A DNA stretch of 64,000 nt from contig NC_057866.1 of NCBI RefSeq assembly GCF_019393635.1, positions 277,644,874 through 277,708,873 of the forward strand, read 5' to 3'. The translations under genes and the position numbers were made by a program. The DNA comes from Dromiciops gliroides. Lineage: Eukaryota > Chordata > Mammalia > Microbiotheria > Microbiotheriidae. This document shows, piece after piece, positions 52,741-64,000 of this stretch (the first letter of the stretch is position 1; every line of letters starts with the position of its first letter). The notes below the pieces were generated by a model that did no database searches, was not told where the DNA came from, and saw only the letters and a list, made by a program, of their open reading frames with translations.

Positions 52741-55300
52741 TGTCTCAGCTTCAGTGGGGAGAGAACAGTGTCAGCAGAGAGGTTGGCTCTTAGGAGTCTC
52801 TGGGGGTGTAAGTGGGGAGGATGAAGAGGCATGTTGGGGTGCCCCTCCCCAGTGGCTCTTGGTACCTCCCATTTGCCGTTCAAATCTGTACCTTCTTTTG
52901 CGCCTTCTCTGTTTGCCGAAATCTTTCAGCCACTCACGTGTCATGGCCCTCTTACGGAGGCAGAGGCACTATGGCAACTGATGAGATGTATGGGATGAGA
53001 GGGAGAAAGGGCCTGGAGACCCTGGTTATGTGCCTGGAGAAGTGGTGGGGCCTTCAGGAGATACGGGGAAGTCTGGAAGAGGCAGGGTTTAGGAGGAAAG
53101 AGATCAAGAGACCCACAGGTGCCATCTGGGGCGTGTGAGTGTGAGGCACCTTCAGGGACGTCCTCCTTGAAATGCCCAGATGGGTGAAGTGGGACTGAGT
53201 CTCGGGGCAGAGACTGGGACTGGATGTGTGGGTCTGCAGTTAGATGCCCAGAGAGGACGGGGAAGGCCGTGGTTGCTGATGGGGGCATCGAGTGGCAGAG
53301 CATTGAGAGAGGAGAGGGCCCGGGACGGAGCCTTGGGAGCTAACCACAAGTAAGGGGCAGAGGGTAGATGGGGAGGGAATTACCAAGGGGTGTGAGAAGG
53401 CGTGAGTGGTCAGACAGGGGATCCGAGACCCAAGAGAGGAGACAAGATCCAGGGGGAGGCTCGGAGGGTGGGAGGAACCGAGGGTCCGGTTTGGACAAAT
53501 GTGAAGAGTGGACGATAGATCCAGGGGCAGAGGGAGACTCCAGACTGGAGGCCAAAATCCTGTTGAATGGGTCACCTGGTGGGGGTCATGATTGGGACTC
53601 CTGGCCCCTCACTGAGAAGGGGAGGACAACAAAGCCCCCAGTACAATCCCATACAGTCAAACAAAACAGGCCCTGCCGCCCCCCCCCAATCAATCTTCCC
53701 TGAGTCTGTCATTCAGAGAATTCTAGTATGCAATAGAACAGCATCTATTTAGAGAAAGTGGGTGCTTCTATTGCTAGGCCTGAAGCCTTCAGGGATGGGA
53801 GGGGCTTTGGGCTGCTTGGTCCAGCCTGCATGGAGGCCCAGGAAGGCTTGCCCAATGTCCAGGCTGGCCTCCCATGTACACCTGGATCAAGGCTCCCAGC
53901 GCCTGTGCTGCTTCCCGAGAGCCCTAGGGCAGGCCTCCTGGCCTCTAACCCAGGTACTGATCTGTCCAGTGAGGGGTCAGTAGAGATGATCCCTCCCCAG
54001 TGGACATCAGGCACTGAGGCTACAAGGACAAGTATGGCTTCTCTCTTGAAGAGGGCAGCTACAGCATATGGCTGGGGACCACTGATATAGGTGAGGACAC
54101 TCCCCGCCCCGCTAATGCAGGCTGGCATCTTCTCCAGTGGTGAGTCTCATGGAGCTGTCTCGGGCACTAAGAAGGTGCATGCGGCCTCAAGAGGCCTGGG
54201 GAAGGACTTTAACCTGAGGCTGGCTCTGTCCCCACCACAGCCTCTGCGTCTATACAAATCCATAGGAAATAGATAACACGAATGAATTAGAGGGCACGGG
54301 GCGGGGTGGGGGGGGGGGGGGCGGGGGGGGGGTGTCAGCAGGGTGTTCAGGAAAGGCTGCAGGTGGAAGCAATGACTGGCAGTGCAGGAAGCCAGGAATG
54401 CTAAGCGTTGGAGGTGAGGCAGGAGTGTACGACAGGTATGGGGGGCAAGTGGACAAAGGGGTGGTGATGAGAGATGAGGGCTAAATGCGAACAGCGGTGA
54501 GAAGGCCAGTTGGGTGGATCACGGACTATGTGGAGGGAAGGGAAGTGAGGAGGCCCCGAAGAGGCTGGCGCCAGGGGCTGACCCGGGAGCTCATCCTAGA
54601 GGGGGTAGGGGACTACGGGGAGCCAGTGAGTTAATGTATATAAAGGACTTTGCAAAGTTTAAAGCACCATGTAAGTTCTAGCTGTTACAATTCTTATGAT
54701 TAATATTGGGTGTCTTGAGTAGGGGTGACGTGGTCTGACCTACATTTTAGGAAAACCCCTTTGGTGGCCGAAGGGAGGATGGCCTGGATCAGGGAGAGAC
54801 GTGAGGCAGGCAGAGCCCCCAGAAGCCTCTGCCATAATCCAGGCATGAGGGGATGAGGGTGAGGGCCTGCAGCAGGCTGGAGGCAGCGTTGAAGGAGAGA
54901 AGGGGGCGTATCTGACAGATGCCGCCGAGGTCGACCGCCTTGGCCGCAGCTTGGATGTGGGGCTCACAGGGTGGAGGGTCCAGCATGACTCCTAGCTTGG
55001 GAGCCCAGAGACCTGGGAGGAGGTGTTTGGGACACCGGGAGTAAGCTGACGCATTCTGTTTGGGCGTCTGAGGCTGCAGATAAGCCCGAGCAGAATACTT
55101 CCAAGAGGGAGAGGGCACTCACAGTTGAGAAAGGGGGTCAGGCAGACCCTGATGGTGTACTTGGGAGCCGGGCTTTGAAGAGATTCTAGGAGAAGGAGGG
55201 CACTCCGGGCTTCTGGGGCAGTCTCTGCAGGGGCAGGGAGATGGGAAATGTCCTGGTGGGCCTGGGGAAGTCAGATGGCCAGTGAGCTAGACCGGGTGCT
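52741..55300 (+). repeat. Ancient repeat B, several parts
   Basis: Downstream part at about 52980-53600 (AGAGGAGAGGGCCCGGGACGG, GCCTTGGGAGC) and 3' part at about 54430-55160 (GTGACGTGGTCTGACCTACAT, TGCCATAATCCAGGCATGAGG, AGAAGGGGGCGTATCTGACAG, CTTGGCCGCAGCTTGGATGTG). A poly-G tract sits between at 54298-54332. 53600-54290 is unassigned. The many open frames carry no known domain. Confidence 0.5.
54298..54332 (+). repeat. Poly-G tract
   Basis: GGGGCGGGG, T, 14 G, C, then 10 G: an almost pure G run of about 35 bases that could fold as a G-quadruplex. Its exact length is likely uncertain in any assembly. Confidence 0.85.
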
Positions 55301-55515
55301 GTGTCAGAAGGCGGGATCTGGAGAACGAGGAGGTGAAGGCTGGGAGCCCGCTTCATGCACCGCCTCTGAGGAGGAGGGGGCGGTAGGTTCAAATCTGGAT
55401 TTCAGGAATGGCTGCTCTGTGGAGGATGCGTTAGAGGTGGCTTGGCTGGAGGCAGGAAGGCCCGTTAGGAAGCTGTTGTCAGGCTTGAAAGAGGCTTGTG
55501 TGAGCAGAGAGATGG

Positions 55516-55562
55516 GAAAGGATGGGGGGGGGTGGAGAGAGGGGGGGAGGGGGAGGGGGAGG

Positions 55563-55607
<45 letters not shown>

Positions 55608-55700
55608 GAAGAGAGAAAGAGAGAGAGGGAGAGAGGGAGGGGGGGAGAGAGGGAGAGGGAGGGAGGGGGGGAGGGAGGGAGAGAGGGAGAGGGAGAGGCG
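55516..55700. repeat. Purine-rich (GA)n/(GGGA)n tract
   Basis: About 185 bases of nearly pure purine: GGGGGAG units, a central (GA)n core at 55565-55625, then GGGA units again, giving a roughly mirror-symmetric layout. It is followed within 130 bases by an A-rich end and a WSINE1. Confidence 0.93.
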
Positions 55701-55826
55701 CAGGCCTGAAGAGGTAGAATCAACCATTTAAAAACTTACTAGGGGTGAGGGATGGTGGGGGGCAGAGGGAGAGAAAATAGATTGTTGTTCATTGAAAAAA
55801 ATAAAACTTAAAAAAAAAATTAGTCA

Positions 55827-55981
55827 GGGGCAGCTCGGTGGTGCTGTGGATAAAGCCCCAGCCCTGGATTCAGGAGGACCTGAGTTTAAATCCAGCCTCA
55901 GACACTTGACACTTACTATCTGTGTGACCCTGGGCAAGTCACTTAACCCCCGTTGCCCCCCCCCCCAAAATAAAATAACAT
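55827..55981 (+). repeat. WSINE1-type CORE-SINE with target duplication
   Basis: Head GGGGCAGCTCGGTGGTGC, body and CORE, end CACTTAACCCCCGTTGCC, then C-run and A-rich tail. Flanked by the 11 bases AAAATTAGTCA at 55816-55826 and 55982-55992. It sits in the A-rich tail of an older element (55735-55820). Confidence 0.9.
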
Positions 55982-55992
55982 AAAATTAGTCA

Positions 55993-58545
55993 AGGACGAT
56001 GCCAACCTGCCTGGCTGAAAACGTGGTCGAGTGCTTACAAGACAAAGGGAGTTTGGGAGGTGAGGCAGTTTAGAGATGGTGGATGTGTGGGATGTGGTGA
56101 GTTTGCGGGGGGGCCCCCCCCCACCCTCCTGGTGCAGACGCCTGGTCAGTCTGACACTGAGATGTTGCCTTTGGGATCAGAGATCTTGGGGATGGTCTAG
56201 GTCAGTCTCCTTGTTCCCCAGAGGGGGAAACCGATGCGGTGAGGGGCCTTGATCCAGGTGTACATGGGAGGCCAGCCTGGGCAGAGTGAGCACCAAAGTC
56301 CCCATGGATCCCATGGGCTTTCGGGCGACAGCTCTCTCCTTCAACACTTGCGAGTAGGAACACTTTGCAGAGTTCAGTTGCTGGGATTTCCCGGAGGGCT
56401 GTCATTTCTTAGGTTCTATTTATATCCCCCAACACCTGCCACAGTCCTTGGCCAACAGTAGGTACTCAATAAATGTTTATTGAACGATTGTCATTGCTGT
56501 TGAGACAGCAGGGAAGTCATACGTTTAGGAACGAATGAGAGCATTATTAAGTGCTTACTGTGTACCAAGCACTGCTCTTGGTAAGAAACTCTGGGATACA
56601 AACCCAAGGCAGTCAGTGCCTGACTTGAGGGAGCTTACACCTAAAGGAGAAGGGGATGGGGGAGGAGATGAACAGGCTTCTAGGGATGGATCAGGGTTTG
56701 TTCTTCAACCTAGGCCAGAAAACAGACTTTTACAGTGTGCTCCATCCTGACTCCTGTGGCATCAGGGACATCTAGTCCCCAGCCCTTCCCCGCTGTTGTC
56801 AGGGGCTGGGCGAGGCTCCGGTTCCTTCTCCTCTGGGTCCTCCTGTCTGTCACCACTTCAAAGAACACTTGCCGGTTGTCCCCTGTTGCCGATCTGAAGG
56901 GAGGTCCCCCAGCAGTGGGGAGTTGGAAGCATCCCCCATGGTGAAGAACAGAGGAGGGGAGCCAGGGGCCGATTAGAAGCCGGGGAATCCCCCCCACCCC
57001 CCATCCCCAGGCCTCGGTTCCTCTTCGGAGGGGAGCAGCCTGGGGAAAGGTCAGCAAGCCCCGGGAGGCAGCAGGATGTCCAGCGCTATCTTTAGGGCTG
57101 GCCGGCCTTCAGGCTGAGGCTTTGGGCCAGAAGGAAGCTGGGGCACCTCCCTTGGCTCTTTGGACCAAAAGCTCAGACTCCCACAGAAGAGCCCCCCACA
57201 GGCACCGTAGCCAAGAAGCAGGTAACAGGAAATTGGCCTCCCCTGGGGAGCTGGGTGGTGGGGAGGAGGGGGTGGCGGCAGAGGGGGGGGCCGAACCAGC
57301 TCTCCCTCGGGTGCACGGTGTGTCCTTGGCACAGTTGGAATGGAAAATTTATTTCATTTCAGCCAAGTGGGCTTTGAAGACATGTTGCAACTCTGGGGAG
57401 AAGCTGGCCTAGCCCTGAGGGAAGGGGCCGGGCCTCACTGTCTCTGGAGGGAGAGGTGGTCATTTCAGAAGTTGCTGTCTCCCCTGTCCCCGTTCCACCC
57501 CCACCAGAACAGGGGATTTAGACAAAATGATTGCAACCAGTAGCTTTCCTGTTCCTTTGGCTTCTGCCTCTCCTGAAGCCATCCTGCCCAGCCCAGCCCC
57601 TCAAGAATCCCCTCTTCAGCATCCCTGGTGTGTGTGGTTATCCGCCCCCATTGTGGGGAAGCCCCTTCCTCTCCCCCTCACATCCCAGCGTCCAAAGGGA
57701 CAGCTCTCACTGGTGTCAAGACTAGACTGGATCCTCTGTCGCTTCTAGCCCGTGGTCCTAACTTCTGAATTCTGGGGCCAGGAAGGCCAGCCCTTCTTCT
57801 CTAGGCAGGTCTTTGGGGACCTAGAAGCAGTATGGTAGAGCATGCACTGGGAGCAAGGAAGACCTGGGTTCCAATCCTGCCTCAGCTCCTTACAATCTGG
57901 TAATCATGGATAAGTCATTTCACCTTCTCTTCCTCTGTGACCTTGTCCATGAAAGAAAACCTCTGTGTGCTGCCTTCCTGTTAGGAGAGGAGTGCCTTGA
58001 CACAGGGCGGTTGTTAACTTTCCTCTTTGTTTCCTCAGTGCTTTGTACACAGTAAGCACTAGATAAATGCTCTCCATTCATTCACTTAAGAAGGGAATTG
58101 GCTTTTCCTCTCTGCTTACCTTCTTCTGGGTCTCTCCAGATGAGACCAACGTGAAGAAATGACACAGCTCAGATCCCAAGTTCTAGGGTAGAAGGTGGTA
58201 TGGGCACAAGCTCTCTGCATGATCTACTCTACTGGCTGCCCAGGTTACTTAAGTGTCCCCCTCACTCCAGTTTTGAGGAGAACCCACAACATTTTTGTGT
58301 AGTCATATACATTCTCTCTGGGTAAGGTACCAGGGGTGGGGACCCTTCCAGCATGTAGCTGGGGTCTTCCTGAGATGATACCAGGGTGGCAGCTCTCCCT
58401 TCATGCTCCTATGACTTTCAGAATAGCTAGTGGGATGATTTCTCTCTAGGCTGCCTCATCTGTCATTGTTCCATACACGCTCACATGAGCCCCCACCAGT
58501 GGTGCTTCCAGTGATTATCCATTGATATCAACTAGCCAGACACAC
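55993..58545. other. Presumed intron with old repeats
   Basis: L2 tail at about 56405-56490 (GTACTCAATAAATGTTTATTG). Repeat B at about 56535-56660 (TTATTAAGTGCTTACTGTGTA, GGGATACAAACCC). MIR/THER1-type SINE at about 57825-58090, running into an L2-like tail (CAGTGCTTTGTACACAGTAAG). 56700-57820 and 58100-58540 unassigned. Confidence 0.45.
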
Positions 58546-58559
58546 CTAATGAGCTTTTT

Positions 58560-58710
58560 TTTTTTTTTTTTTTGGTGGGGCAATGAGGGTTAAGTGACTT
58601 GCCCAGGGTCACACAGCTAGTAAGTGTCAAGTGTCTGAGGCTGGATTTGAACTCAGGTCTTCCTGAATCCAGGGCTGGTGCTTTATCCACTGTGCCACCT
58701 AGCTGCCCCG
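58560..58710 (-). repeat. WSINE1-type CORE-SINE with target duplication
   Basis: Reversed: long T-run, GGTGGGGCAATGAGGGTTAAG, CORE, CTGGATTTGAACTCAGGTC, ending CACCTAGCTGCCCC. Flanked by CTAATGAGCTTTTT on both sides (58546-58559, 58711-58724), identical over 14 bases, so a fairly young insertion. Confidence 0.92.
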
Positions 58711-58724
58711 CTAATGAGCTTTTT

Positions 58725-60102
58725 AAAGGGGGCATTTAAAAAGGTGGTCCAGTAAGAATAGTTGGTACAAAGAATTCCCCATAAAGTCTGTGTCCAGTGG
58801 GGGTGACCTCAGACTTAGCACAAATGGCTAAAGGGGTAACTCATAGCTCTCAGTTGCTGGAAGTCCTCTCTTCACTGTGTAGAGCCCTTGTGACGTTCCT
58901 CTTGGGGATGGGGTAGCTTCCTGGTGGGATCCTTGTAGGGTGCTGAGGCCGTTTTTCCTCAGTGTGTCTATTTGGTCCGGGTTCCTGATGCTAACACTGC
59001 TGACAGTCACGGACACCTCTGGGACACCAGGAGGATGGCAAAGAGAAGTCCAAATGCTCTGACCTTCTGAGGTTCACAAGGCCATCCTCAGGAGGCCCCC
59101 CGCCCCCTTCTGAGTGATCTTCTCTCAGGGGCTTGGCAGACAGGGTTATGTCTTCTAAGTGGCTGCATACTCTGATGCTGCTTAGGATCTTATAGAGCAC
59201 CCACTGGGTGTGACGAGGACCTGCTCACAGCGGGATCGCTCCTTTGTTCTCCCTCGATGAGGGTATTCTGCTGTGGCATCTTCATGATTTACTTCAGTGA
59301 CAGCAGGGTGACGGATTCAGCCGACCCCTCCCAGCCCGCCTCCCCATCCTTACATATCCAAAAGAATTCTGCTAATTTTAACAAAGGGCACTGGGGAAGG
59401 GGCAGAGAAGGCCTCATGTAGAAGGCAATGCTTGAAGGAAAGGAGAGATCCCAAGGGGTGGAGCACAGAAGGGGGAGCATTTTAGGCACGGGACGCCAAT
59501 GCAAAGACCTGGAGATGGGAGATGTGGCCTACGTGACTGGTGGAGCTGGATCTTGCAGCCTGCCCAGGACACTGGGAAGGGAGTCTGGCCGTAGGGCAGC
59601 CTGGAGAGGGACATAGTGGCGTATGCTGTGCTTGAAAAGCAGGCCCACGGCTTCTGTTCTAGGGGGAACAGGGAAATGCTTCGTTAGGTTCAGAATTCTT
59701 AAAATGGGAAGGAGGGTTGGGACCAGACTCTGAGGGGCTTTAATGACCAACCAGGTGTGTGTGTGGGGGGCGTTGAATTCCATCCTGGAGGCAAGAGGAA
59801 ATATCCAAAGCAGTTTGAGTCAGGGAGTGGCACCAACAGGCTCAGAAAGATTGTGTGAGCAAGAGGCTGAGGGAGAGAGGCTGGAGGCAGGGAGACCAAC
59901 TGAAAGGCTGCTTCAGCAGTCCAGGCCGGGGGTGCTGAAGGCCTGCCCCTGGGTGATGGTGGAGTCAGAGGAGAGACTAGAATGTATGTGAGGATTGTTA
60001 CAGAGGGGAATGGGCAGAACTCAGGGGGACAGGGAGGTGGAAGACTTATGTGAATGGAAGAGGGGAAAAAAGCAGCATTTATTAAACACCTACGATGTAC
60101 CA
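58725..60102 (+). repeat. Unassigned left part, then ancient repeat B
   Basis: 58725-59360 holds nothing recognisable. About 59375-60060 follows repeat B: GAAGGCCTCATGTAGAAGGC, ACTCTGAGGGGCTTTAATGAC, GAGGCTGGAGGCAGGGAGACC, CAGCAGTCCAGGCCGGGGGTG. A MIR start (AGCATTTATTAAACACCTACG) at 60073-60102 is cut by the next SINE. Confidence 0.5.
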
Positions 60103-60329
60103 AGTGTGGCAGCTAGATAGAGCATTGGGTCTGGAGTCAGGAGGACCTGAGTTCAAATCCAGCCCCAGATGCTTACTAGATACGTGATCCTGGGCACGTC
60201 ATTTAATGTCTCTTTGCCTTAATCCACTGGAGAAGGGAATGGCAAACTACTCCAGTATCCTTGCCAAGAAAACCTCATGGACACTATGCTCCATGGGGTC
60301 ATGAAGAGCTGGACACAACTGAACAACAC
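60103..60329 (+). repeat. MAR1-type CORE-SINE
   Basis: Head GTGTGGCAGCTAGATAGAGC, GAGTTCAAATCCAGCCCCAG, then GAAGGGAATGGCAAACTACTC, TATCCTTGCCAAGAAAACC and GGACACAACTGAACAACAC. It splits a MIR: CCTACGATGTACCAAGT before it and TACTGAGTACTTTATAAAT after it. Confidence 0.85.
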
Positions 60330-61539
60330 GTACTGAGTACTTTATAAATATTATCTCATTATTTTAGAGGGGAGGGTTGTGGTGAGGGTGGGTGGGAGCG
60401 GAGATGATGAGTTCTGTTGCAGACATGCTGAGTTTGAAATGTGTGACAGAGGACAGGAGATGGGGGATCATTAAAGCAAGCTAGCTAGGATGGATGGGTC
60501 AGGGGATCACCTGCACAGGGATGGGAGTTAAAGCTCTGTTTGCTGCTGTCACACAGAGAGAATGGAGAGTGAGGAGAGAAAAGGACCCAATGAAGCTTAT
60601 AAAAAGGCACTCCCTCCCTTCTGCCACCTCCCCCTTCTCTCCTTCCCGTTCCCCTGCTCCCTTCTTGTTTTCCAGAGCTCTCCTTGCTTTAGGGTCCCCA
60701 GCCCTGTTCTTATTGATCCATCACAGGCTTGTGCCCATCCCTGCATCTCCTGCACTCTCCTTCCCCTGGATGCCTCTAAACAGTCAGCATTCACTGACGA
60801 GTTTCTTGTACATCCCCATGGGTGTCTTCAGAGAACTCTCCATTTTCCTCCTCATTTGAATGTTTCCTTGCATCCTTTGAATCTCATTCTAGAGAATTTC
60901 CCATCATTCCTAGACTGACGGTCCCTGTAGAACTGAAGTCTGTGAAATTCTCTTTCTTTCCTCTAATTACTTTTAGATCTGTTGACAAAATTGAGTGTCC
61001 AGGGAGACTGAGGAGTGATAAAAGGTTCTGAGCTGTATCAAGAGGCTGGGTGTATAGCTAACCAATTTTCTCCAAGCTCCTCCAGGCAAAACCAGATCCT
61101 GGAATCCTAGAGCTTAGAATCTCTGGGAGAGTGCCTCTGTCACAAGCGTGGGCTTTGTACTTAGTAGGTGCTTTGCAAGTGGGTGGGTTGAATGAATTCT
61201 TTAGAGTATGAAGTTATCCTCAAGTCACCCCAGAAAATACAGGGGTGAGCTCTTCAGCTCTGCCTAGCAGAGGCATGCACAGACCTCTGCTTCTTGGGCC
61301 AGGGCTGGAAGGCGAGGAAGGAGTTAGCTAGGGGGCCTTAGGACACTTGGGGGGACTTGCCAGGCACTCCCCAATGTCCCAGACTGTTCCCTGCTGCCTC
61401 AGCTGCTCTGTATAACCCCAACATTTTCTCTGGACCCCTGTCTGACTACTGACTGTGTGGAACTATGTTTTCTGAAGAATCCCCATTGCAGGGCATCCTG
61501 GGGACAGTGGAGAGGTGGGATGTGGGAGTGGGCTGGCAT
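60330..61539. other. Presumed intron, mostly unassigned
   Basis: The MIR resumes at about 60330-60365. Repeat B-like text at 60400-60450 (AGTTCTGTTGCAGACATGCTG). An L2-like tail at about 61130-61200 (GTACTTAGTAGGTGCTTTGC). No exon seen. Confidence 0.4.
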
Positions 61540-62040
61540 CAATCAGCCAACAACTTCTTAAGCACCTATTATGTGTTGTGCACTGGGCCTGGTGCTAAGG
61601 ATACAAGTACAAAGAATGAAGCAGCCCCTACCCACAGGGAGCTCATATTCCAGTGTTGGGGGTGACCACAAGGATGTATAGAGGTACCTGCAGCGTATAC
61701 ATTAAGTGAGCACATACAACTATATGGACAGTTAACCACCAAGTACTTTAGGATAGAGGGCTCTCACAGTTGGGGGAGGAGGAAAGACTTCATGCAGAAG
61801 AAGGGGTTGGAGCAGCAGGAAGAGGGGGACCCTTGAAGGTGGGGTGGGGGAGGGAGTTCATTCCAGGCATGCGGGGTGGCTGTGGGAAGACCAGAGAGAA
61901 GAGCACTCTGACGACATAGGTGGAGGCCTGGGAGACAGATCTGGCACCATTGGCAGGATGAGACGCCCCTTTGCTGACGTGTGCTCAGTGAGGTGGGAAG
62001 TCTCTCAGGGGGAGGAAGGCAGATGATAGGTGCTGCCGGC
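61540..62040 (+). repeat. Ancient repeat B, 5' part
   Basis: TCAATCAGCCAACAACTTCTTA, GCACCTATTATGTGTTGTGCA, AGGGAGCTCATATTCCAGTG, then GAGTTCATTCCAGGCATGCGG. The order matches the other copies of the family. Confidence 0.6.
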
Positions 62041-62245
62041 CTTTGCTGGCCTGGGGCCTGGAGAGGCAGGCACAGACTGCTGGCATCTTCAGGTGTCAGA
62101 AAATTCCTGCTAAATGGCTCAGTCCCAAAGCCCTGGGGTACCCCCCGGGGGGCCGAGTTCAGGACAGGCCCTTGGTGAATCTGTGGATCAGGAAGGGGCG
62201 GGGCGGGCATGAGGCCCCTAGGCAAGGGAACATCTGATCTATAAT

Positions 62246-62262
62246 ACACAGACAGACAGACA

Positions 62263-62304
<42 letters not shown>
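62246..62304. repeat. (GACA)n/(CA)n microsatellite
   Basis: Four GACA units followed by about 20 uninterrupted CA units. Confidence 0.93.
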
Positions 62305-62306
<2 letters not shown>

Positions 62307-63578
62307 CTGGTTTCAGGGTTACAGAATGCCTCTCATGCCTGATCTCACTTGGGTTGCTCCCCACAAGCCTCATGAGCAGGTACTCATCTTCCACCAGCTG
62401 GTGAGGATATTGAGGCTCAGGGGGCCCAGGTCAAAATGTCAGTGGTTACCTAGATCTTAACCAATCGTTTGTAGCACTCCTTGTGCTAGTGTTGGGGTCC
62501 ATCCCGAGATGGAGATAAGGAGACAGGACAAGGATGGGTGGAGAGCCAGACATAGGTAGTTGTTTGTGGTTTGGGGTCTCCAGCGGGGCACTGGGCTGAC
62601 TTGGATAAGATGAATAATGCTGAATGTGAGGGCTTCCACTTGGCTTCAGTAATCACCTTCCCAAGTGGAGAGGGGGAGTCTGCTTAGACAACACTCTGGA
62701 AAAGGTCGGTGTGGGTGGGGAGGGGCCGGCATAGAGAAGCAGCTCCATGCGCTCAGTGGCGTGTTCAGCACCTCCAAGGTGAGGGTGGACTTGGTTTTTG
62801 TGGAGGGCTGTGGCTTCCAAGAGGAGGTGGGTGAGAGTCGGGTCTGCTCGGCCTCCAGTGGGGTAGAATCCTGTGCCATTTGAAGCGTTCTGGCTGAGCT
62901 GGGGAGCGGAGGTCTTCAAGAAGAGGTTGGACCACCCTTTGTTGGGTATGGTTTGGGTCAAATGGCTCCAATTCTCCCATTCTATGGTCCTGAATTGACG
63001 CCTGACTCAGCCAAAGCCAGCACGAGACAGTCAGAGAGTCATTGGGGATGACGATTGGAAGGCGGGGCTTGGGGGAAGGAGCCCTAATGGCTGGAGGAAT
63101 GAGAAGAGGCTCCAGTTTCCTCATCTATCAAACGAGGCCCTTGGACTAGATGCTCTCTTCCATCATTAACATTCTGGGATTCCAGGGTTTTAAAAAATCA
63201 TCCCGGCCTCACTACTAATTAAAGATCCTTGGGGTTGATAAGTGCTTCTTTTACAAAAGACCAAGCCTTCCCAGAGGGCCTTTGCCATCAGCCAACACAA
63301 CCTAGTATAAACCACTTATATCTGGTGCCTTTCTTCCCAGCTCCTCAGTGAGTGATGCAATGTCAATTCTGCTCTCTAGAACCAGGGGTCAGGGTCTCCA
63401 TTTGACAGCACTCTGACCCCTCGACTCTCCTCCCTCACACAACCCGATCAGGTCCTTGTCTGCTCCCTCTAGCCCACGGTGGGGTCCTAGCTTCAGCATC
63501 TCATGTGGCTTGTCTGTAATGAGGGAGAGAGGAGAGGAGAGGAGAGAAGGAGGGAGAGGAGGCGGGGGGAGGGAGAGC

Positions 63579-63609
<31 letters not shown>

Positions 63610-63824
63610 AGAGAACCTTGGCCCCTGTCCTCAGGGAGATCTCAGTGTAGCCTTGAGTGAGAAGAGAGGGTAAGACATGTGATTATAGAACATGCATCAG
63701 AGGACCCAGGATTAGCAAATCCCTCATGGAGGTGGTTCAGTGCAGTGGGAAACGTGTTGGGTTTTGAAGTCAGCACCAGTTCTTCTGTCCTGGTGTTCCT
63801 TTCCAAGTTCCTAGCCTTTCTGAG
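62305..63824. other. Presumed intron with MIR and L3-like pieces
   Basis: MIR about 62325-62460 (GCCTGATCTCACTTGGGTTGC). L3/CR1-like 3' end about 62790-63000 (GGAGGTCTTCAAGAAGAGGTT, CCAATTCTCCCATTCTATGG). MIR-like end about 63110-63190. Purine-rich stretch 63523-63575 and (CAGA)n at 63577-63609. No exon seen. Confidence 0.5.
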
Positions 63825-64000
63825 GGCAGCTGGATACAGCGGATAGAGCACCAGACCTACAGTCAGGAAGACTTATTTTCCTGAGTTCAAACCTGGCTTC
63901 AGACACTTCCTAGCCGTGTGACCCTGGACAAGTCACTTAACCACGGTCTGCCTCAGTTTTCTCATCTGTAAAATGAGTTGGAGAAGGAAATGGCAAAGCA
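63825..64000 (+). repeat. MAR1-type CORE-SINE, cut by window end
   Basis: GGGCAGCTGGATACAGCGGAT, GTGTGACCCTGGACAAGTCAC, TCTGCCTCAGTTTTCTCATC and GAGAAGGAAATGGCAAAGCA. The 3' part continues past the window. Confidence 0.85.

Noticed and set aside
55496-55731. Arg/Glu-rich frames over the GA tract
   Set aside because: Repeat translation in every frame; no real protein.
45371-64000. MTUS1 large coding exon
   Set aside because: No frame matches the MTUS1 N-terminal region or its C-terminal coiled coil; the coding exons must lie beyond the window.

Overview
This window is mammalian nuclear DNA, almost certainly from an Australian (australidelphian) marsupial. The case for that is its repeats: many WSINE1-type CORE-SINEs (head GGGGCAGCTAGGTGG, core GTGACCCTGGGCAAGTCACTT), MAR1-type CORE-SINEs, marsupial L1 3' ends, old MIR, L2 and L3/CR1 pieces, and several solo endogenous-retrovirus LTRs. 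There is no bacterial, plasmid or CRISPR content. Most open reading frames are chance readings of GC-rich or repetitive DNA.

One protein-coding gene is complete in its coding part: FGL1 (fibrinogen-like 1, hepassocin) on the + strand. Seven coding exons lie between 10570 and 20977. They join without any frame problem into 311 residues, against 312 in human as recalled, and a poly(A) signal follows at 21109. Its non-coding first exon and promoter, expected upstream, could not be placed.

Two CpG islands mark the neighbouring genes. In human 8p22 the order is MTUS1 - FGL1 - PCM1, with PCM1 head-to-head to FGL1 and MTUS1 downstream in the same direction. The window fits this. The island at 1-1320 is the likely PCM1 promoter, firing leftward out of the window. 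It carries an ordered set of motifs (CRE, ZNF143/SBS, CRE-like, RFX X-box, YY1), and the X-box suits a centriolar-satellite/cilium gene. The island at 44460-45370 is the likely MTUS1 promoter and non-coding first exon (+ strand), so 45.1-64 kb would be MTUS1 intron 1. No PCM1 or MTUS1 coding exon was seen, and both names rest on synteny.

Layout: 1-2 kb PCM1-type CpG island; 2-10.5 kb the PCM1/FGL1 divergent interval, invaded by SINEs and three solo LTRs; 10.5-21.1 kb FGL1; 21.1-44.4 kb intergenic, repeat-derived, with a fourth LTR at 31.8-32.4 kb; 44.5-45.4 kb MTUS1-type CpG island; 45.4-64 kb repeat-rich presumed intron.

I found no convincing new gene system. The items most worth a second look are the promoter grammar of the left island, the cluster of LTRs (two of them inverted to each other) in the interval that should hold the FGL1 promoter, several insertions with clean target-site duplications, and two repeat families I could not name.
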